In this document: positions 23,321 through 31,760 of the stretch, one piece after another
Layout of the letters: every line of letters begins with the position of its first letter
Position numbering within the stretch: position 1 is the first letter of the stretch
Origin: JACVRW01 sp963765135
GTDB taxonomy: Bacteria; Actinomycetota; Thermoleophilia; Solirubrobacterales; Thermoleophilaceae
DNA: 64,000 nucleotides
Assembly: GCA_963765135.1 (NCBI GenBank)
Contig: CAVXUX010000002.1
Coordinates: 558,001-622,000, forward strand
Direction of reading: 5' to 3'
Translations under genes and position numbers: made by a program
Notes under the pieces: generated by a model
Database searches by the model: none
The model's input: only the letters and a program-made list of their open reading frames with translations
What the model was told of the DNA's origin: nothing

Positions 23321-24211
23321 CTAACCCGGAACCGGCGCCCACAGTGAGCCGTCGCCGGCCGGCCGCCGAGCGGCGCGTCCCTCGCCGGTGGCCGTGATGA
23401 GCCCTGCCTCAACGGCGGCCAGATTGGGAACACCCAGGTGCTCGGTCATCACAGCAGCCACCTCGGCCGTCGTCAGGGCGTAGGGGAAGGCGCTCAGCAC
23501 GTCCAGTGGGTCCTCGGCGGGTGGCCGGCGCTCGAGCGTGGGGTCCAGGTTGGCGATGACGACGTCGTAGGCCTCGATCGGCTGAAAGCCGCCGGCTTCC
23601 AGTCGTTGCCCGTCGGGTCCATCGAAGACCAGCGACGGCGCCGTGTAACGAACCTCGCCGTCGGTGTTCGCCGCCCTGCCCTGGAACTCGGTGGGGGATC
23701 CCGATGCCGCTCGAGCGCGAGCACGGTCCACCTCATACGCGGCCACGACGTCGGGGTCGTCCAAGCGTTCCACGACCCGGCCGGCGTCCAGACCCTCAAC
23801 ACTCGCAAGCGCCGAGCGCAGGTTGTCAGGATCGTCCAGCGTCCCGGTCGTCGTGAACTGGACGAACTGCAGTGCCCGCAGGGCGGCCTCCTCCAGCCTC
23901 GGCGACATCTGTCGCGTAGCGACCACCGCGCGGCAGGCCGGAGACGTGGCGCTCAACCGCGGCTTCGGCGTGATCTGAAAGGGCATCCCGAAGCGGCGAA
24001 AACGCCCGTAGCCGATCGCCGATCTCGTCGGGGTGTAGCCGCGAGCGGCGTACTGACCGGCGTCCTCTGTCAGCCCGATCATCACGAGCGTCCAGCGCAG
24101 CTGCGCGCCGTAGCGCCATCTCAGCGTCGTGTGGCTCGGTAGGGCCGAGTAGGCCCACGGGCAACCGGGATCCGTGAAGTGCGTGACATCGATCACCGCG
24201 CGATGGTGCAA
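23321..24211 (-). CDS. DsbA-family thioredoxin-fold protein (mycothiol-linked nitroreductase-like)
   Basis: This 296-aa protein resembles the actinobacterial DsbA-fold oxidoreductases related to mycobacterial Rv2466c. The active-site region VTHFTDPGCPWAYSALP sits near the N-terminus, and an alpha-helical insertion and a cis-Pro region (TAPSLVF) follow. The motif is CPWA rather than CPWC, so only the nucleophilic Cys remains. The TTG at 24211 lies 8 bases after AGGAGG, better placed than the GTG at 24196. It is divergent from a thioredoxin-like gene that also lacks one active-site Cys. Confidence 0.8.
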   Translation of the reverse strand: MHHRAVIDVTHFTDPGCPWAYSALPSHTTLRWRYGAQLRWTLVMIGLTEDAGQYAARGYTPTRSAIGYGRFRRFGMPFQITPKPRLSATSPACRAVVATRQMSPRLEEAALRALQFVQFTTTGTLDDPDNLRSALASVEGLDAGRVVERLDDPDVVAAYEVDRARARAASGSPTEFQGRAANTDGEVRYTAPSLVFDGPDGQRLEAGGFQPIEAYDVVIANLDPTLERRPPAEDPLDVLSAFPYALTTAEVAAVMTEHLGVPNLAAVEAGLITATGEGRAARRPAGDGSLWAPVPG

Positions 24212-24289
24212 CTTAGCGTCCTCCTGCGCAGCCAGGTATGACCAGCGGTCCGCTTCTGTCGAGTTAGGCTGTGCGGAGGTGTTCGCCCT

Positions 24290-25186
24290 ATGACCGAGCT
24301 GTTCGGCCAGACCGGCTCCCACATCCCCTCCCTGGACGGGGCGACCGAGTGGCTCAACTCCGAGCCACTTACCCCCGCCGGGCTGCGCGGCAATGTGGTC
24401 CTCGTGAACTTCTGGACGCTGACCTGCATCAACTGGCTGCGCCAGGAGCCCTACGTCCGTGCGTGGTCGCAGGCCTACCGAGGCGACGGATTGGTCGTCA
24501 TCGGCGCCCACACGCCGGAGTTCTCGTTCGAGCACGAGATCGACCTCGTCCGGCGGGCGACGAAGGAGCGAGGGATCGACTACCCGGTCGCGGTCGACAA
24601 CGACTACGAGATCTGGAGCGCCTTCGCCAACCATTACTGGCCGGCGCTCTACTTCGTCGACGCGGACGGCATCATCCGCGACCAGCACTTCGGCGAAGGA
24701 CGCTACGAGCAATCGGAGCGCGTCATCCAGCGGCTGCTCGGCGTCGAGCGCGAGCTTGTCTCGGTCGAAGGGGTCGGCGTGGAGGCGGAGGCCGACTGGG
24801 ACCACCTGGGTACGCCCGAGACCTATCTCGGCTCCGGCCGCAGCGAAGGCTCCGACGACTGGGCCCTCGACGGCGAGTGGGCGATCGGGCCCGAGGCCGT
24901 CGTGCTCGATCAGGCCGGCGGGAGCATCGCCTTCCGGTTCCACGCACGCGACGCGAATCTGGTGCTGTCGCCCGGAGCGCACGAGCCGATTCCCTTCCGC
25001 GTCCTCCTCGACGGCGAGGCCCCGGGCAAGTCACACGGCGTGGACGTGGACGAGGACGGGAACGGCTTGCTTGCGGACGGCCGCCTCTACCAGCTCGTGC
25101 GCGAGCACGACAAGGTCCGCGAACGGACCCTGGAGATCACGTTCCTCGAGCCAGGTGCCGAGGCGTACGTGTTCACGTTCGGGTAG
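24290..25186 (+). CDS. DipZ-like thioredoxin-domain protein with C-terminal carbohydrate-binding-like module
   Basis: This 298-aa cytoplasmic protein has a TlpA/DipZ thioredoxin fold (LVNFWTLTCINWLRQEPYV, cis-Pro region HYWPALYFVD). The C-terminal module (YLGSG to LVREHDKVRERTLEITFL, ending AYVFTFG) matches the tail of DipZ proteins. No TM CcdA domain or signal peptide is present. The active site reads CINW in place of CINC, so disulfide exchange would need an external resolving thiol. A close, divergent single-Cys DsbA-like gene suggests a shared thiol function. Confidence 0.85.
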   Translation: MTELFGQTGSHIPSLDGATEWLNSEPLTPAGLRGNVVLVNFWTLTCINWLRQEPYVRAWSQAYRGDGLVVIGAHTPEFSFEHEIDLVRRATKERGIDYPVAVDNDYEIWSAFANHYWPALYFVDADGIIRDQHFGEGRYEQSERVIQRLLGVERELVSVEGVGVEAEADWDHLGTPETYLGSGRSEGSDDWALDGEWAIGPEAVVLDQAGGSIAFRFHARDANLVLSPGAHEPIPFRVLLDGEAPGKSHGVDVDEDGNGLLADGRLYQLVREHDKVRERTLEITFLEPGAEAYVFTFG

Positions 25187-25200
25187 TTGCGCGGCCGTCC

Positions 25201-25599
25201 ATGGGCATCGCACTCAACGACGAGATCCGCAGACTGCTCGACGGCCGCCACTTTGCCGTGCTTGCCACGATCAACCCGGACGGCGGGCCGCAGACGTCGG
25301 CGATGTGGGTCGCCCGCGATGGCGACGACGTGCTCTTCTCCACGGTGGCCGGACGGCGCAAGCACCGCAACCTCCAGCGTGACCCGCGCGCCAGCGTCAC
25401 CGTGATCGATTCGGAGGACCCGTACAACTACGTCGAGCTCCGCGGACGTGTCACGGCGATGGACGAGGACGTCGGCCGCGTGTTCGACACAGGGTTGTCG
25501 TGGAAATACGACGGCCGCGATCCCGATCCGGACCGACCCGGCGCGGTCAGGCTCACCCTCCGCATGTCCGTCGACAAGGCGACGGGCTACGCCGCCTGA
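25201..25599 (+). CDS. PPOX-family flavin/F420-binding protein
   Basis: This 132-aa split-barrel protein has the start LNDEIRRLLDGRHFAVLATINPDGGPQTSAMWV, the KHRNLQRDPRASVTVID strand-helix and YVELRGRV. It fits the small PPOX/F420-dependent reductase class. Substrate and cofactor (FMN or F420) are not decided by the sequence. It begins 15 bases after the DipZ-like gene and its 3' end overlaps the convergent Cys-rich gene by 13 bases. Confidence 0.87.
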   Translation: MGIALNDEIRRLLDGRHFAVLATINPDGGPQTSAMWVARDGDDVLFSTVAGRRKHRNLQRDPRASVTVIDSEDPYNYVELRGRVTAMDEDVGRVFDTGLSWKYDGRDPDPDRPGAVRLTLRMSVDKATGYAA

Positions 25600-26015
25600 C
25601 CGCCGATCGCGGGCAGCAGCTCCTGGCACGCCTGCTCGCAGCGCCGGCACTCCTCGGCGCAGACCCGGCAGTGCTCCATGCCGTGCGCCGCGTGGCGCTC
25701 GCATTCGTCGCCGCAACTGCGGCACGCCGCGATACACGCTTGGACGATCGCGCTGGTCACGTTTGCGTCAACGCTTGTCTGGCGGCTGACCACCCGTCCC
25801 GTTGCCGCACAGATGTCTGCGCAGTCCAGGTTCAGCCGGATGCAGCTGGTGAGCTCCTGGACGCTCTCCTCGCCGAGACAGTCGTCCGCGCATTGGGTGC
25901 ACGACTCGGCGCAGTCGTAGCACGCTTCGATGCAGCGGACGAACAGGCCTCGATCGACGTTGAGCTCGCGGGGGTAGTAGTCGAGCATCTGGCGGGCGAC
26001 TTCGGCAACAGGCAC
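25587..26015 (-). CDS. Cys-rich four-helix-bundle copper-storage-type protein
   Basis: This 142-aa protein carries repeated Cys pairs along predicted helices (CIEACYDCAESCTQCADDC, CIRLNLDCADICAAT, CIAACRSCGDECERH, CRVCAEECRRCEQAC), the pattern of DUF326/Csp proteins. These bind many Cu(I) ions inside a four-helix bundle. No signal peptide is seen, so it is probably cytosolic. It converges with and overlaps the PPOX gene. Confidence 0.9.
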   Translation of the reverse strand: MPVAEVARQMLDYYPRELNVDRGLFVRCIEACYDCAESCTQCADDCLGEESVQELTSCIRLNLDCADICAATGRVVSRQTSVDANVTSAIVQACIAACRSCGDECERHAAHGMEHCRVCAEECRRCEQACQELLPAIGGQAA

Positions 26016-26093
26016 AGCGCACCTCCGGGGGTCGACGCGTTGTCTAGAGCTTCGCCGAACCTTCGCCGCAGGGCAACACTGCCGGCTCGGGCC

Positions 26094-26333
26094 TCAGCCG
26101 ACGAACTCCCGGTGGCCGCGCCGGATCGTCGCGTCCTTGACCCTGCCGCCGATCTCCCGCGCAAACCGCTTCGCGAGCCGGAGGTCGCCCGAGGAGGCGA
26201 TCAGGATCAGCCGGTGGTCGAGCGTCACCGATCCTCCCAGGAGGCGCTCGCGCGCCCGAAGCCGGGCGGCGCCGGCGTCGGGAGACGAGGCGACTAGCAG
26301 CGCCGCCGCGAGGGTGGCCGCGAGCTTGGTCAC
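26094..26333 (-). CDS. Small exported hypothetical protein
   Basis: From the GTG at 26333 this encodes 79 aa with a short hydrophobic N-terminus (KLAATLAAALLVASSPDAGAA), possibly a signal peptide. A basic C-terminal part contains HRLILIASSGDLRLAKRFAREIGGRV. No family is recognised and no Shine-Dalgarno is evident. The long in-frame upstream extension would run into the divergent cupin gene. It may be spurious. Confidence 0.45.
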   Translation of the reverse strand: MTKLAATLAAALLVASSPDAGAARLRARERLLGGSVTLDHRLILIASSGDLRLAKRFAREIGGRVKDATIRRGHREFVG

Positions 26334-26357
26334 GGCCGCAAAGGGTACGGAGATGTC

Positions 26358-26834
26358 ATGCGGCTCGAGACCTGGAACGCCCCGCCCGGGGACCGGATCC
26401 CCAACCACCCGCGCTTCCCGGTGCTCATCTACCACGAGGTGGAGGACGCACCCGAGCTATTCGCGCAGCACGGCTGGGGCGGCTCGTGGGTGAACGGCGT
26501 GTTCGACTTCCACCACTTCCACTCGACCTCGCACGAGGCGCTCGCGGTGGTCGCGGGCGGCGCGACGCTGGAGCTTGGCGGCCCTCAGGGAGAGTCGTTC
26601 GACGTCGGTCCCGGAGACGTGCTCGTGCTGCCCGCGGGCACCGGGCACCGCAGGGCGACCGCGCGCGCCGGCTTCACGGTCGTCGGCGCCTATCCGCCCG
26701 GGCAGGAGAACTACGACCTGCTGCGGGGCGACGACCCAGCGGAGGTCGAGGCCGCCCGGAGGCGCATCGAGGCGCTCGGGCCACCTCCGCAGGACCCCGT
26801 CGGAGGCGAGGGGATCTCGCGCTGGGAATCGTGA
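26358..26834 (+). CDS. Cupin-domain protein (YjlB-like)
   Basis: This 158-aa single-domain cupin has the metal-binding pattern FHHFHSTSHEALAVVAGG and then a second motif GDVLVLPAGTGHRR. The final PGQENYDLLRGD is typical of the YjlB-like cupin group, of unknown activity. It stands alone, divergent from a small hypothetical gene. TACGGA about 8 bases before the ATG could be a -10 of a leaderless transcript. Confidence 0.85.
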   Translation: MRLETWNAPPGDRIPNHPRFPVLIYHEVEDAPELFAQHGWGGSWVNGVFDFHHFHSTSHEALAVVAGGATLELGGPQGESFDVGPGDVLVLPAGTGHRRATARAGFTVVGAYPPGQENYDLLRGDDPAEVEAARRRIEALGPPPQDPVGGEGISRWES

Positions 26835-26936
26835 TCGAGCCGCGGTTCGTAGCTCACCGAACTGCCCCAGCGGGGGATCGCTACCGTGTCGCCCTCGGGC
26901 GACTACTCGCCACCCGACCTAGAAGGGGTGAGCACC

Positions 26937-27227
26937 GTGCTCACACTTACGGAAAACGCCGAACACGCGCTTGATGCCGTGGTCGCCGCGGAGAATGCGC
27001 CCGAAGGCGCCGGTGTGCGGATCAGCCAGGGGGTGGGCGCCGACGGCCAGCCCGCAGTCGGGCTCGCGCTGGCCCCGGCTCCCGAGCCAGGCGACGCCGT
27101 CGTCGAGGAAGCGAACGTCCCGGTGTTCGTGGCCGCCGACGTCGCGGACCTGCTCGACGACAAGATCCTCGACGCCCAAGTCGACGGCGACCAGATCGCG
27201 TTCCGAATCGGGGAGCAGCCGGGCTAG
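26937..27227 (+). CDS. HesB/IscA-like protein without cysteines
   Basis: This 96-aa protein has the HesB/IscA fold pattern: LTLTENAEHALDAVV, GVRISQGVG, FVAADVADLLDDKILD and a final IAFRIG strand. All three cluster-binding cysteines of IscA are absent, so it should not carry a 2Fe-2S cluster in the usual way. The GTG at 26937 lies 8 bases after AAGGGG. Cys-less relatives occur in actinobacteria, with unknown function. Confidence 0.8.
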   Translation: MLTLTENAEHALDAVVAAENAPEGAGVRISQGVGADGQPAVGLALAPAPEPGDAVVEEANVPVFVAADVADLLDDKILDAQVDGDQIAFRIGEQPG

Positions 27228-27232
27228 CCGAG

Positions 27233-28216
27233 CTACCAGCGCTGGTGCACGTGCGGCGCGATTCGCTCCTCGTACACCGCGGAGCAGGCCGCCATCGTCG
27301 CATCGTCCAGGGAGTGGAGCTCGGTCGCGGCCGCGTTCGCGCGCGCCTGGTCGGGCGAGCGGGCGCCCGGAATCACGGTAGAGACGGGCTCGTGCATGAG
27401 GATCCAGCGCAGCGCGAACTGGGCGAGACTCGCGTCGTCCGGGACCAGCTCGCGCAGCTCGTCGACAGCCTCGAGCCCAACCTCGAACGGCACGCCGGCG
27501 AACGTCTCGCCCACATCGAAGCTCGCCCCCGTCCGGTTGAAGTTCCGGTGGTCGTCGGGGGCGAAGGTCGTCTCGTGCGTGTACTTGCCCGTGAGCAGCC
27601 CGGAGGCGAGCGGGACGCGCACGATCACGCCGACCCCGCGGCGGGCCGCCTCCCTGAAGAAGAGGCCCGCCGGCCGTTGGCGGAAGAGGTTGAAGATGAT
27701 CTGCACGGTGGCAACACCCGGGTACTCGATCGCCTTCAGCGCCTCCTCCACGCGTTCGACGCTCACGCCGTAAGCGGCGATGCGCCCCTCCGCGACCATC
27801 GCGTCGAGGTCCGCGAACACTTCGGGCTCGTAGTAGAGGTCGGTTGGCGGGCAGTGCAGCTGGACGAGGTCGAGCGTCTCGACGCCGAGGTTCTCGCGCG
27901 AGCGATCGTTCCACGCGCGGAAGTTCTCGGGTGAGTAGTTGGCGACCGTCTGTTCCTGCCGGCGCCCCATCTTCGTAGCGACGGTGATCCCCGTGCCGCT
28001 GCGCTCGCGCAGCAGCCGCCCCACGAGCCGCTCCGAACGCCCGTCGCCGTAGACGTCCGCAGTGTCGAAGAACGTCACGCCGGCGTCCGCGGCGGCGTGC
28101 AGCGTCGCCATCGCCGCGTCCTCGTCGACGGTGCCCCAGTCGGCGCCGATCTGCCAGGCGCCGAAGCCGATCTCCGAGACGGACCGGCCAAGCCTAACCA
28201 TGGGGCGTGCCCGCAT
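27233..28216 (-). CDS. Aldo/keto reductase
   Basis: This TIM-barrel NADPH-dependent oxidoreductase has 327 aa from 28216; an ATG at 28201 is the alternative. The catalytic tetrad region is seen in VTFFDTADVYGDGRSERLVG (Asp, Tyr), ITVATKMG (Lys) and LVQLHCP (His). The cofactor end has VIPGARSPDQARANAAA. A -10-like TACGCT ends nine bases before the ATG at 28216, which supports that start. Substrate unknown. It is divergent from the VOC gene at 28252. Confidence 0.93.
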   Translation of the reverse strand: MRARPMVRLGRSVSEIGFGAWQIGADWGTVDEDAAMATLHAAADAGVTFFDTADVYGDGRSERLVGRLLRERSGTGITVATKMGRRQEQTVANYSPENFRAWNDRSRENLGVETLDLVQLHCPPTDLYYEPEVFADLDAMVAEGRIAAYGVSVERVEEALKAIEYPGVATVQIIFNLFRQRPAGLFFREAARRGVGVIVRVPLASGLLTGKYTHETTFAPDDHRNFNRTGASFDVGETFAGVPFEVGLEAVDELRELVPDDASLAQFALRWILMHEPVSTVIPGARSPDQARANAAATELHSLDDATMAACSAVYEERIAPHVHQRW

Positions 28217-28239
28217 CAGGGCGGGAGCGTATATGGCGG

Positions 28240-28245
28240 TACCGT
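28240..28245 (+). promoter_or_regulatory. -10-like TACCGT, leaderless start candidate
   Basis: TACCGT ends six bases before the ATG of the VOC gene at 28252, without a Shine-Dalgarno. The divergent TACGCT on the minus strand (28232-28227) serves the aldo/keto reductase. Confidence 0.45.
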
Positions 28246-28251
28246 CCGCCG

Positions 28252-28914
28252 ATGCTTCGTCTGCGCCAGGCGGTGTTGGCCGCGCGCGACCTCGACGCGG
28301 CCGTCGGCGAGCTGCGTTCCGCGCTGCCGCTGGGCGAGCCGTACGCCGATCCGGGCGTCGCTTACTTCGGCCTGCGCAACGCGGTGATGCCGCTCGGGGA
28401 CACCTTCGTCGAGGTCGTGGCGCCGGTCGAGGACGGCACGGCCGCGGGCCGCTTCCTCGACCGCCGCGGCGACGGCGCGTACATGGCCATGTTCCAGATC
28501 GACGATCTCGCCGCCGCCCGTGCGCGAGCGGCGGCGCTCGGTGTTCGCGAGGTGTGGGCCATCGAGCTCGACGACATCTCCGCCGTCCACCTGCACCCGG
28601 CCGACATGGGAGCCGCCATCGTCTCGCTCGACCGCCCCGTGCCGCCCGAGTCGTGGCGCTGGGGCGGTGCGTGGCGGCCGCACGGTGAGGCCCGCACGGT
28701 GGGCCTCACACTCTCGGCCCGCGACCCTGAGGCGCTGGGCGCCCGCTGGCGAACCGTGCTCGGCAGCCTCGACCTCGACGGCGACCGTGTCGAGGTGCAA
28801 CCGGGCGAGGAGGACGCGATCGCCGCCTTCCACGTCAGCGGGTTGGCGGCGGGGGAGATCCACGTCGCGGGCGCGACCTTCCGCTGCGTTGCCGGTGCGG
28901 ACGGCGTCCGGTAG
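28252..28914 (+). CDS. VOC/glyoxalase-like domain protein
   Basis: This 220-aa protein resembles the glyoxalase-like (VOC) group: LRLRQAVLAARDLDAAVGELRSAL, YFGLRNAVMPLGDTFVEVVAPVEDGTAAGRFLDRRGDGAY, then a second module with AVHLHPADMGAAIVSLD. No specific substrate can be assigned. It is followed 37 bases later by a methyltransferase gene in the same direction. Confidence 0.85.
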   Translation: MLRLRQAVLAARDLDAAVGELRSALPLGEPYADPGVAYFGLRNAVMPLGDTFVEVVAPVEDGTAAGRFLDRRGDGAYMAMFQIDDLAAARARAAALGVREVWAIELDDISAVHLHPADMGAAIVSLDRPVPPESWRWGGAWRPHGEARTVGLTLSARDPEALGARWRTVLGSLDLDGDRVEVQPGEEDAIAAFHVSGLAAGEIHVAGATFRCVAGADGVR

Positions 28915-28951
28915 CCGTCGGCCCCGCTCCTGCGAGAGACTTGGGACTCGC

Positions 28952-29569
28952 ATGGGACTTTACGGCGAGCAGGTTCTGCCACGGATCATCAACGTCGCGT
29001 GCGGGCTGAAGGGTGCCCAGCCGTTGCGTCGCCGGGTCTGCGAGGGGCTCGAGGGGGATGTCGTCGAGATCGGCTTCGGCTCGGGGCTCAACGTCCCGTT
29101 CTACCCCGAGGCCGTGAAGCGGGTTGCCGCGGTCGAGCCGGCCGACGTCGGCTGGAAGCTCGCGGAGAAGCGTCTGCGGGCAGCGAGCGTCCCGGTGGAA
29201 AGGTCCGGCCTGGATGGGCAGTCGCTGCCTTTCGCGGACAACAGTTATGACGCGGCCCTATCGACTTGGACGCTGTGCACGATCCCGGACGTCGCCGCCG
29301 CCCTCTCCGAGGTGCGGCGCGTCCTCAAGCCCGGAGGCACCCTGCACTTCGTCGAGCACGGCCTGGCCCCGGACGAGCGGGTGCGTCGCTGGCAACATCG
29401 GTTCGAACCTGTGCAGAAGAAGGTGTTCGGGGGCTGCCACCTGACCAGGCCGGTCGTCGACCTGCTGACAGCCGCCGGCTTCACGATCACTGACCTCGAT
29501 GAGTTCTACGAGGAGGGAGCCCCAAAGATCATGGGCGCCGATTCCCTCGGCAGGGCGATGGCTCCGTAA
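28952..29569 (+). CDS. Class I SAM-dependent methyltransferase
   Basis: This 205-aa protein has the Rossmann SAM-binding motif VVEIGFGSGLNVPFY, the acidic motif RVAAVEPADVG, LPFADNSYDAALSTWTLCTI and LKPGGTLHFVEHG. It resembles the ubiE-like/METTL7-type small methyltransferases. Substrate unknown. Its last 312 bases lie opposite an open antisense extension of the next gene. Confidence 0.9.
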   Translation: MGLYGEQVLPRIINVACGLKGAQPLRRRVCEGLEGDVVEIGFGSGLNVPFYPEAVKRVAAVEPADVGWKLAEKRLRAASVPVERSGLDGQSLPFADNSYDAALSTWTLCTIPDVAAALSEVRRVLKPGGTLHFVEHGLAPDERVRRWQHRFEPVQKKVFGGCHLTRPVVDLLTAAGFTITDLDEFYEEGAPKIMGADSLGRAMAP

Positions 29570-30031
29570 CATTTTTACGCAGAGCAGAGGCTCCCGCCCG
29601 CCGCGAGCCGGCCATGAGAGGGCGGCGTCGCCGGCCGCCGGTGCGGGCTCGACCAGCACCGGACGGGCGAGCTCGGCGAAGCGCTGCGGGTCACGCGGGT
29701 CGAAGCCGGCGACGGCCACCGCGTAGCGCCCCGCGCGCGGGAATGTCACCGTGGCCCTGAAGGTGTTCGGCGACACGTCGACGACCATCGGCATACGCCG
29801 CTCGGCGCGCGTGGCCAGGCTGGTGACGACGATCACCGGCCGGGCGTTGCCGCCATAGAAGCCGCCGGGCCCCTGGAGCAGGCTCAGGCGCGCGTCCCAC
29901 GCACCGCCGGCCTGCACGCCATCCGGGGTGGAGTTCCACAACACGCGGACCGGAGCATCCGGCTCCTTGCCCGCGGCGGAGGCGGCGGGTACGAGCAGCA
30001 GCGCGAGCAGCGCTAAGGCGACCGGCCTCAT
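29258..30031 (-). CDS. Secreted FixH/YtkA-like protein with an odd antisense extension
   Basis: From the ATG at 30031 the first about 150 residues form a plausible exported protein. There is a signal peptide (ALALLALLLVPAASA), then VLWNSTPDGVQAGGAWDARLSLL and FRATVTFPRAGRYAVAVAGFD, a beta-sandwich resembling YtkA/FixH. After about residue 150 (codons near 29585) the composition changes. The frame then continues to 29258 across the antisense strand of the methyltransferase, where it is probably not functional. The original stop may have been lost. Confidence 0.6.
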   Translation of the reverse strand: MRPVALALLALLLVPAASAAGKEPDAPVRVLWNSTPDGVQAGGAWDARLSLLQGPGGFYGGNARPVIVVTSLATRAERRMPMVVDVSPNTFRATVTFPRAGRYAVAVAGFDPRDPQRFAELARPVLVEPAPAAGDAALSWPARGGREPLLCVKMLRSHRPAEGIGAHDLWGSLLVELIEVSDREAGGCQQVDDRPGQVAAPEHLLLHRFEPMLPATHPLVRGQAVLDEVQGASGLEDAPHLGEGGGDVRDRAQRPSR

Positions 30032-30111
30032 GCTTGCAATACACCGGCACGGTCCGCGCGGTTCCCGGCAAAACGGGCGCGAAATGCCGCAGGGCCGCGC
30101 GTATACCCCAG

Positions 30112-30534
30112 ATGCGCCCAACCACCGACGCGAACCTCGCCCTCGTTCGCCGTACGTACGAGCTCTGGAACATCGGCGGCGCCGAGCCGCTGGTCGAGCA
30201 GATCTGGCCGCCCGACGTCGTCTTCTACGAGACCCCGGAGATGCCCGACACCGGGGTCTATCGCGGCGTCGACGCGGTCGCCGGCCGCATGCGCGATCTG
30301 ATCGAGGCGGCCGGTCACTTCCAGATCACGGTGTGCTCGCTCGAGTGCTGCGGCGAGTACGTGCTGGCGACCTGCGTCATGAGCGCGAGGGGCGCGATCA
30401 GCGGGCTGCGGCTGACCAAGGGCATCTTCCACGTCATGCGCTGCAGGGGCGGACGCGTGCGCGAGTTCCGCGCGCATTTCGACGCCCGGCAAGCGCGGCG
30501 CGAGTACCAGCGCCTTTGCAAAGCCGCCGTTTAG
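30112..30534 (+). CDS. SnoaL-like (NTF2-fold) protein
   Basis: This 140-aa cone-shaped NTF2 fold has LALVRRTYELWNIGGAEPLVEQIWPPDVVFYE at the start and GRVREFRAHFDARQARREY at the end. These are typical of SnoaL-like polyketide-cyclase-related proteins, most of unknown role. TATACC lies just before the ATG at 30112, suggesting a short or absent leader. It is divergent from the exported protein at 30031. Confidence 0.85.
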   Translation: MRPTTDANLALVRRTYELWNIGGAEPLVEQIWPPDVVFYETPEMPDTGVYRGVDAVAGRMRDLIEAAGHFQITVCSLECCGEYVLATCVMSARGAISGLRLTKGIFHVMRCRGGRVREFRAHFDARQARREYQRLCKAAV

Positions 30535-30590
30535 CTATCCGGCGCCGCGGGCATTCTGCCGGCGGTGGTATCTCGCCTCGGCAGTACGTC

Positions 30591-31760
30591 GTGAGGCTGG
30601 TCGGCCTCGCGCAGGTTGATCCCCGCGTTCCGACGACGGGACCGGGTGCGAGCTCCAAGTTTCTCTTCGACGCGCTCGCCCGGCGCCACGAGCTGGTCGC
30701 TCGCCACGGCGTCGATCTGACCCGGGCCCAACGGGGTCTGCTGGCGGCGGCGACCTTCCATCCCTCGCGTGACAAGTGGCGCCAGCGTCTCTACTGGAAG
30801 GGGCGGCTCGCGCTCAACCTCCGCTCGCGGAACAGCCGCCGGGCCGTGGGGCGCGTCGACCAGCCCTTCGACCTCGTGGTGCAGGTCTTCGGCCTCTTCC
30901 GGACGCAGGGCGCGCCCTACGCGCTGTACATCGACAACACGGTCGAACTCAGCCGCCGCTACTGGCCGGAGTGGGTTCCCGTGGAGGGCCGCGCGCTCGA
31001 GCGCCTCTACGCATGGGAGCGCCGCCTCTACCAGGACGCGGTCCACATCTTCACCCTCGGGGGCCCGGCGGCGGGCTCGGTGGTCGACTTCTACGACGTC
31101 CCGCAGGACCGTGTGACCGTGGTTGGGGGTGGGGCCAGCTTCGACGTCCTGCCCGATCCGCCGAGCGACTCCCGCGAGCCGAACGTGCTCTACGTGGGGA
31201 GCGACTGGCGGCGCAAGGGCGGCGACGTGTTGATCGATGCTTTCCGTCGGGTCAGGTCCGAGCATCCGGACGCGCGGCTGCAGATCGTCGGCACCGAGGA
31301 GCCCGCGGCGGAAGACGGGGTGGAGGTGCTCGGCTTCCTCCGCGATCGGGGGCGGTTGGCCGATCTGTACGCGCGGGCGAGCGTCTTCTGCCTGCCGTCT
31401 CGCTTCGAGCCGTACGGCCTGGTCGCCGTGGAGGCGATGGCGCACGAGCTGCCCTGCGTGGTCACTCCCGGCGCGCTCGCCGAGGTGGTGCTCGACGGGG
31501 AGACGGGCATCGTCGTGCCGCCTGAGGATCCGGTCGCGCTGGCCGGGGCCTTGTCGCGGCTGCTCGACGATTCGCCTTACGCGCGCCGTCTTGGAGTCAA
31601 CGGGCGGTCGCGGGTCGAGGAGCACCTCACCTGGGATGCCGTCGTGGAGCGGATGACGCCCGCCCTCGAGCGAGTAGCCGGCGGGGGACCCGGGGTGCGC
31701 GCGCCGCGCGCGTCCCGGCGGTTCAGGCGCGGCTCAGCCGAGCGCGTGGCGTCCAGCTGA
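30591..31760 (+). CDS. Glycosyltransferase family 4
   Basis: This 389-aa GT-B enzyme has an N-terminal acceptor domain (PTTGPGASSKFLFDALA) and a C-terminal donor domain with VLYVGSDWRRKGGDVLIDAF and the E-x7-E motif FEPYGLVAVEAMA. DGETGIVVPPEDP follows. Role is probably in cell-envelope or compatible-solute glycosylation. The GTG at 30591 is chosen by homology; an open frame extends far upstream without conserved features. Its end overlaps the convergent gene by 38 bases. Confidence 0.85.
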   Translation: MRLVGLAQVDPRVPTTGPGASSKFLFDALARRHELVARHGVDLTRAQRGLLAAATFHPSRDKWRQRLYWKGRLALNLRSRNSRRAVGRVDQPFDLVVQVFGLFRTQGAPYALYIDNTVELSRRYWPEWVPVEGRALERLYAWERRLYQDAVHIFTLGGPAAGSVVDFYDVPQDRVTVVGGGASFDVLPDPPSDSREPNVLYVGSDWRRKGGDVLIDAFRRVRSEHPDARLQIVGTEEPAAEDGVEVLGFLRDRGRLADLYARASVFCLPSRFEPYGLVAVEAMAHELPCVVTPGALAEVVLDGETGIVVPPEDPVALAGALSRLLDDSPYARRLGVNGRSRVEEHLTWDAVVERMTPALERVAGGGPGVRAPRASRRFRRGSAERVASS

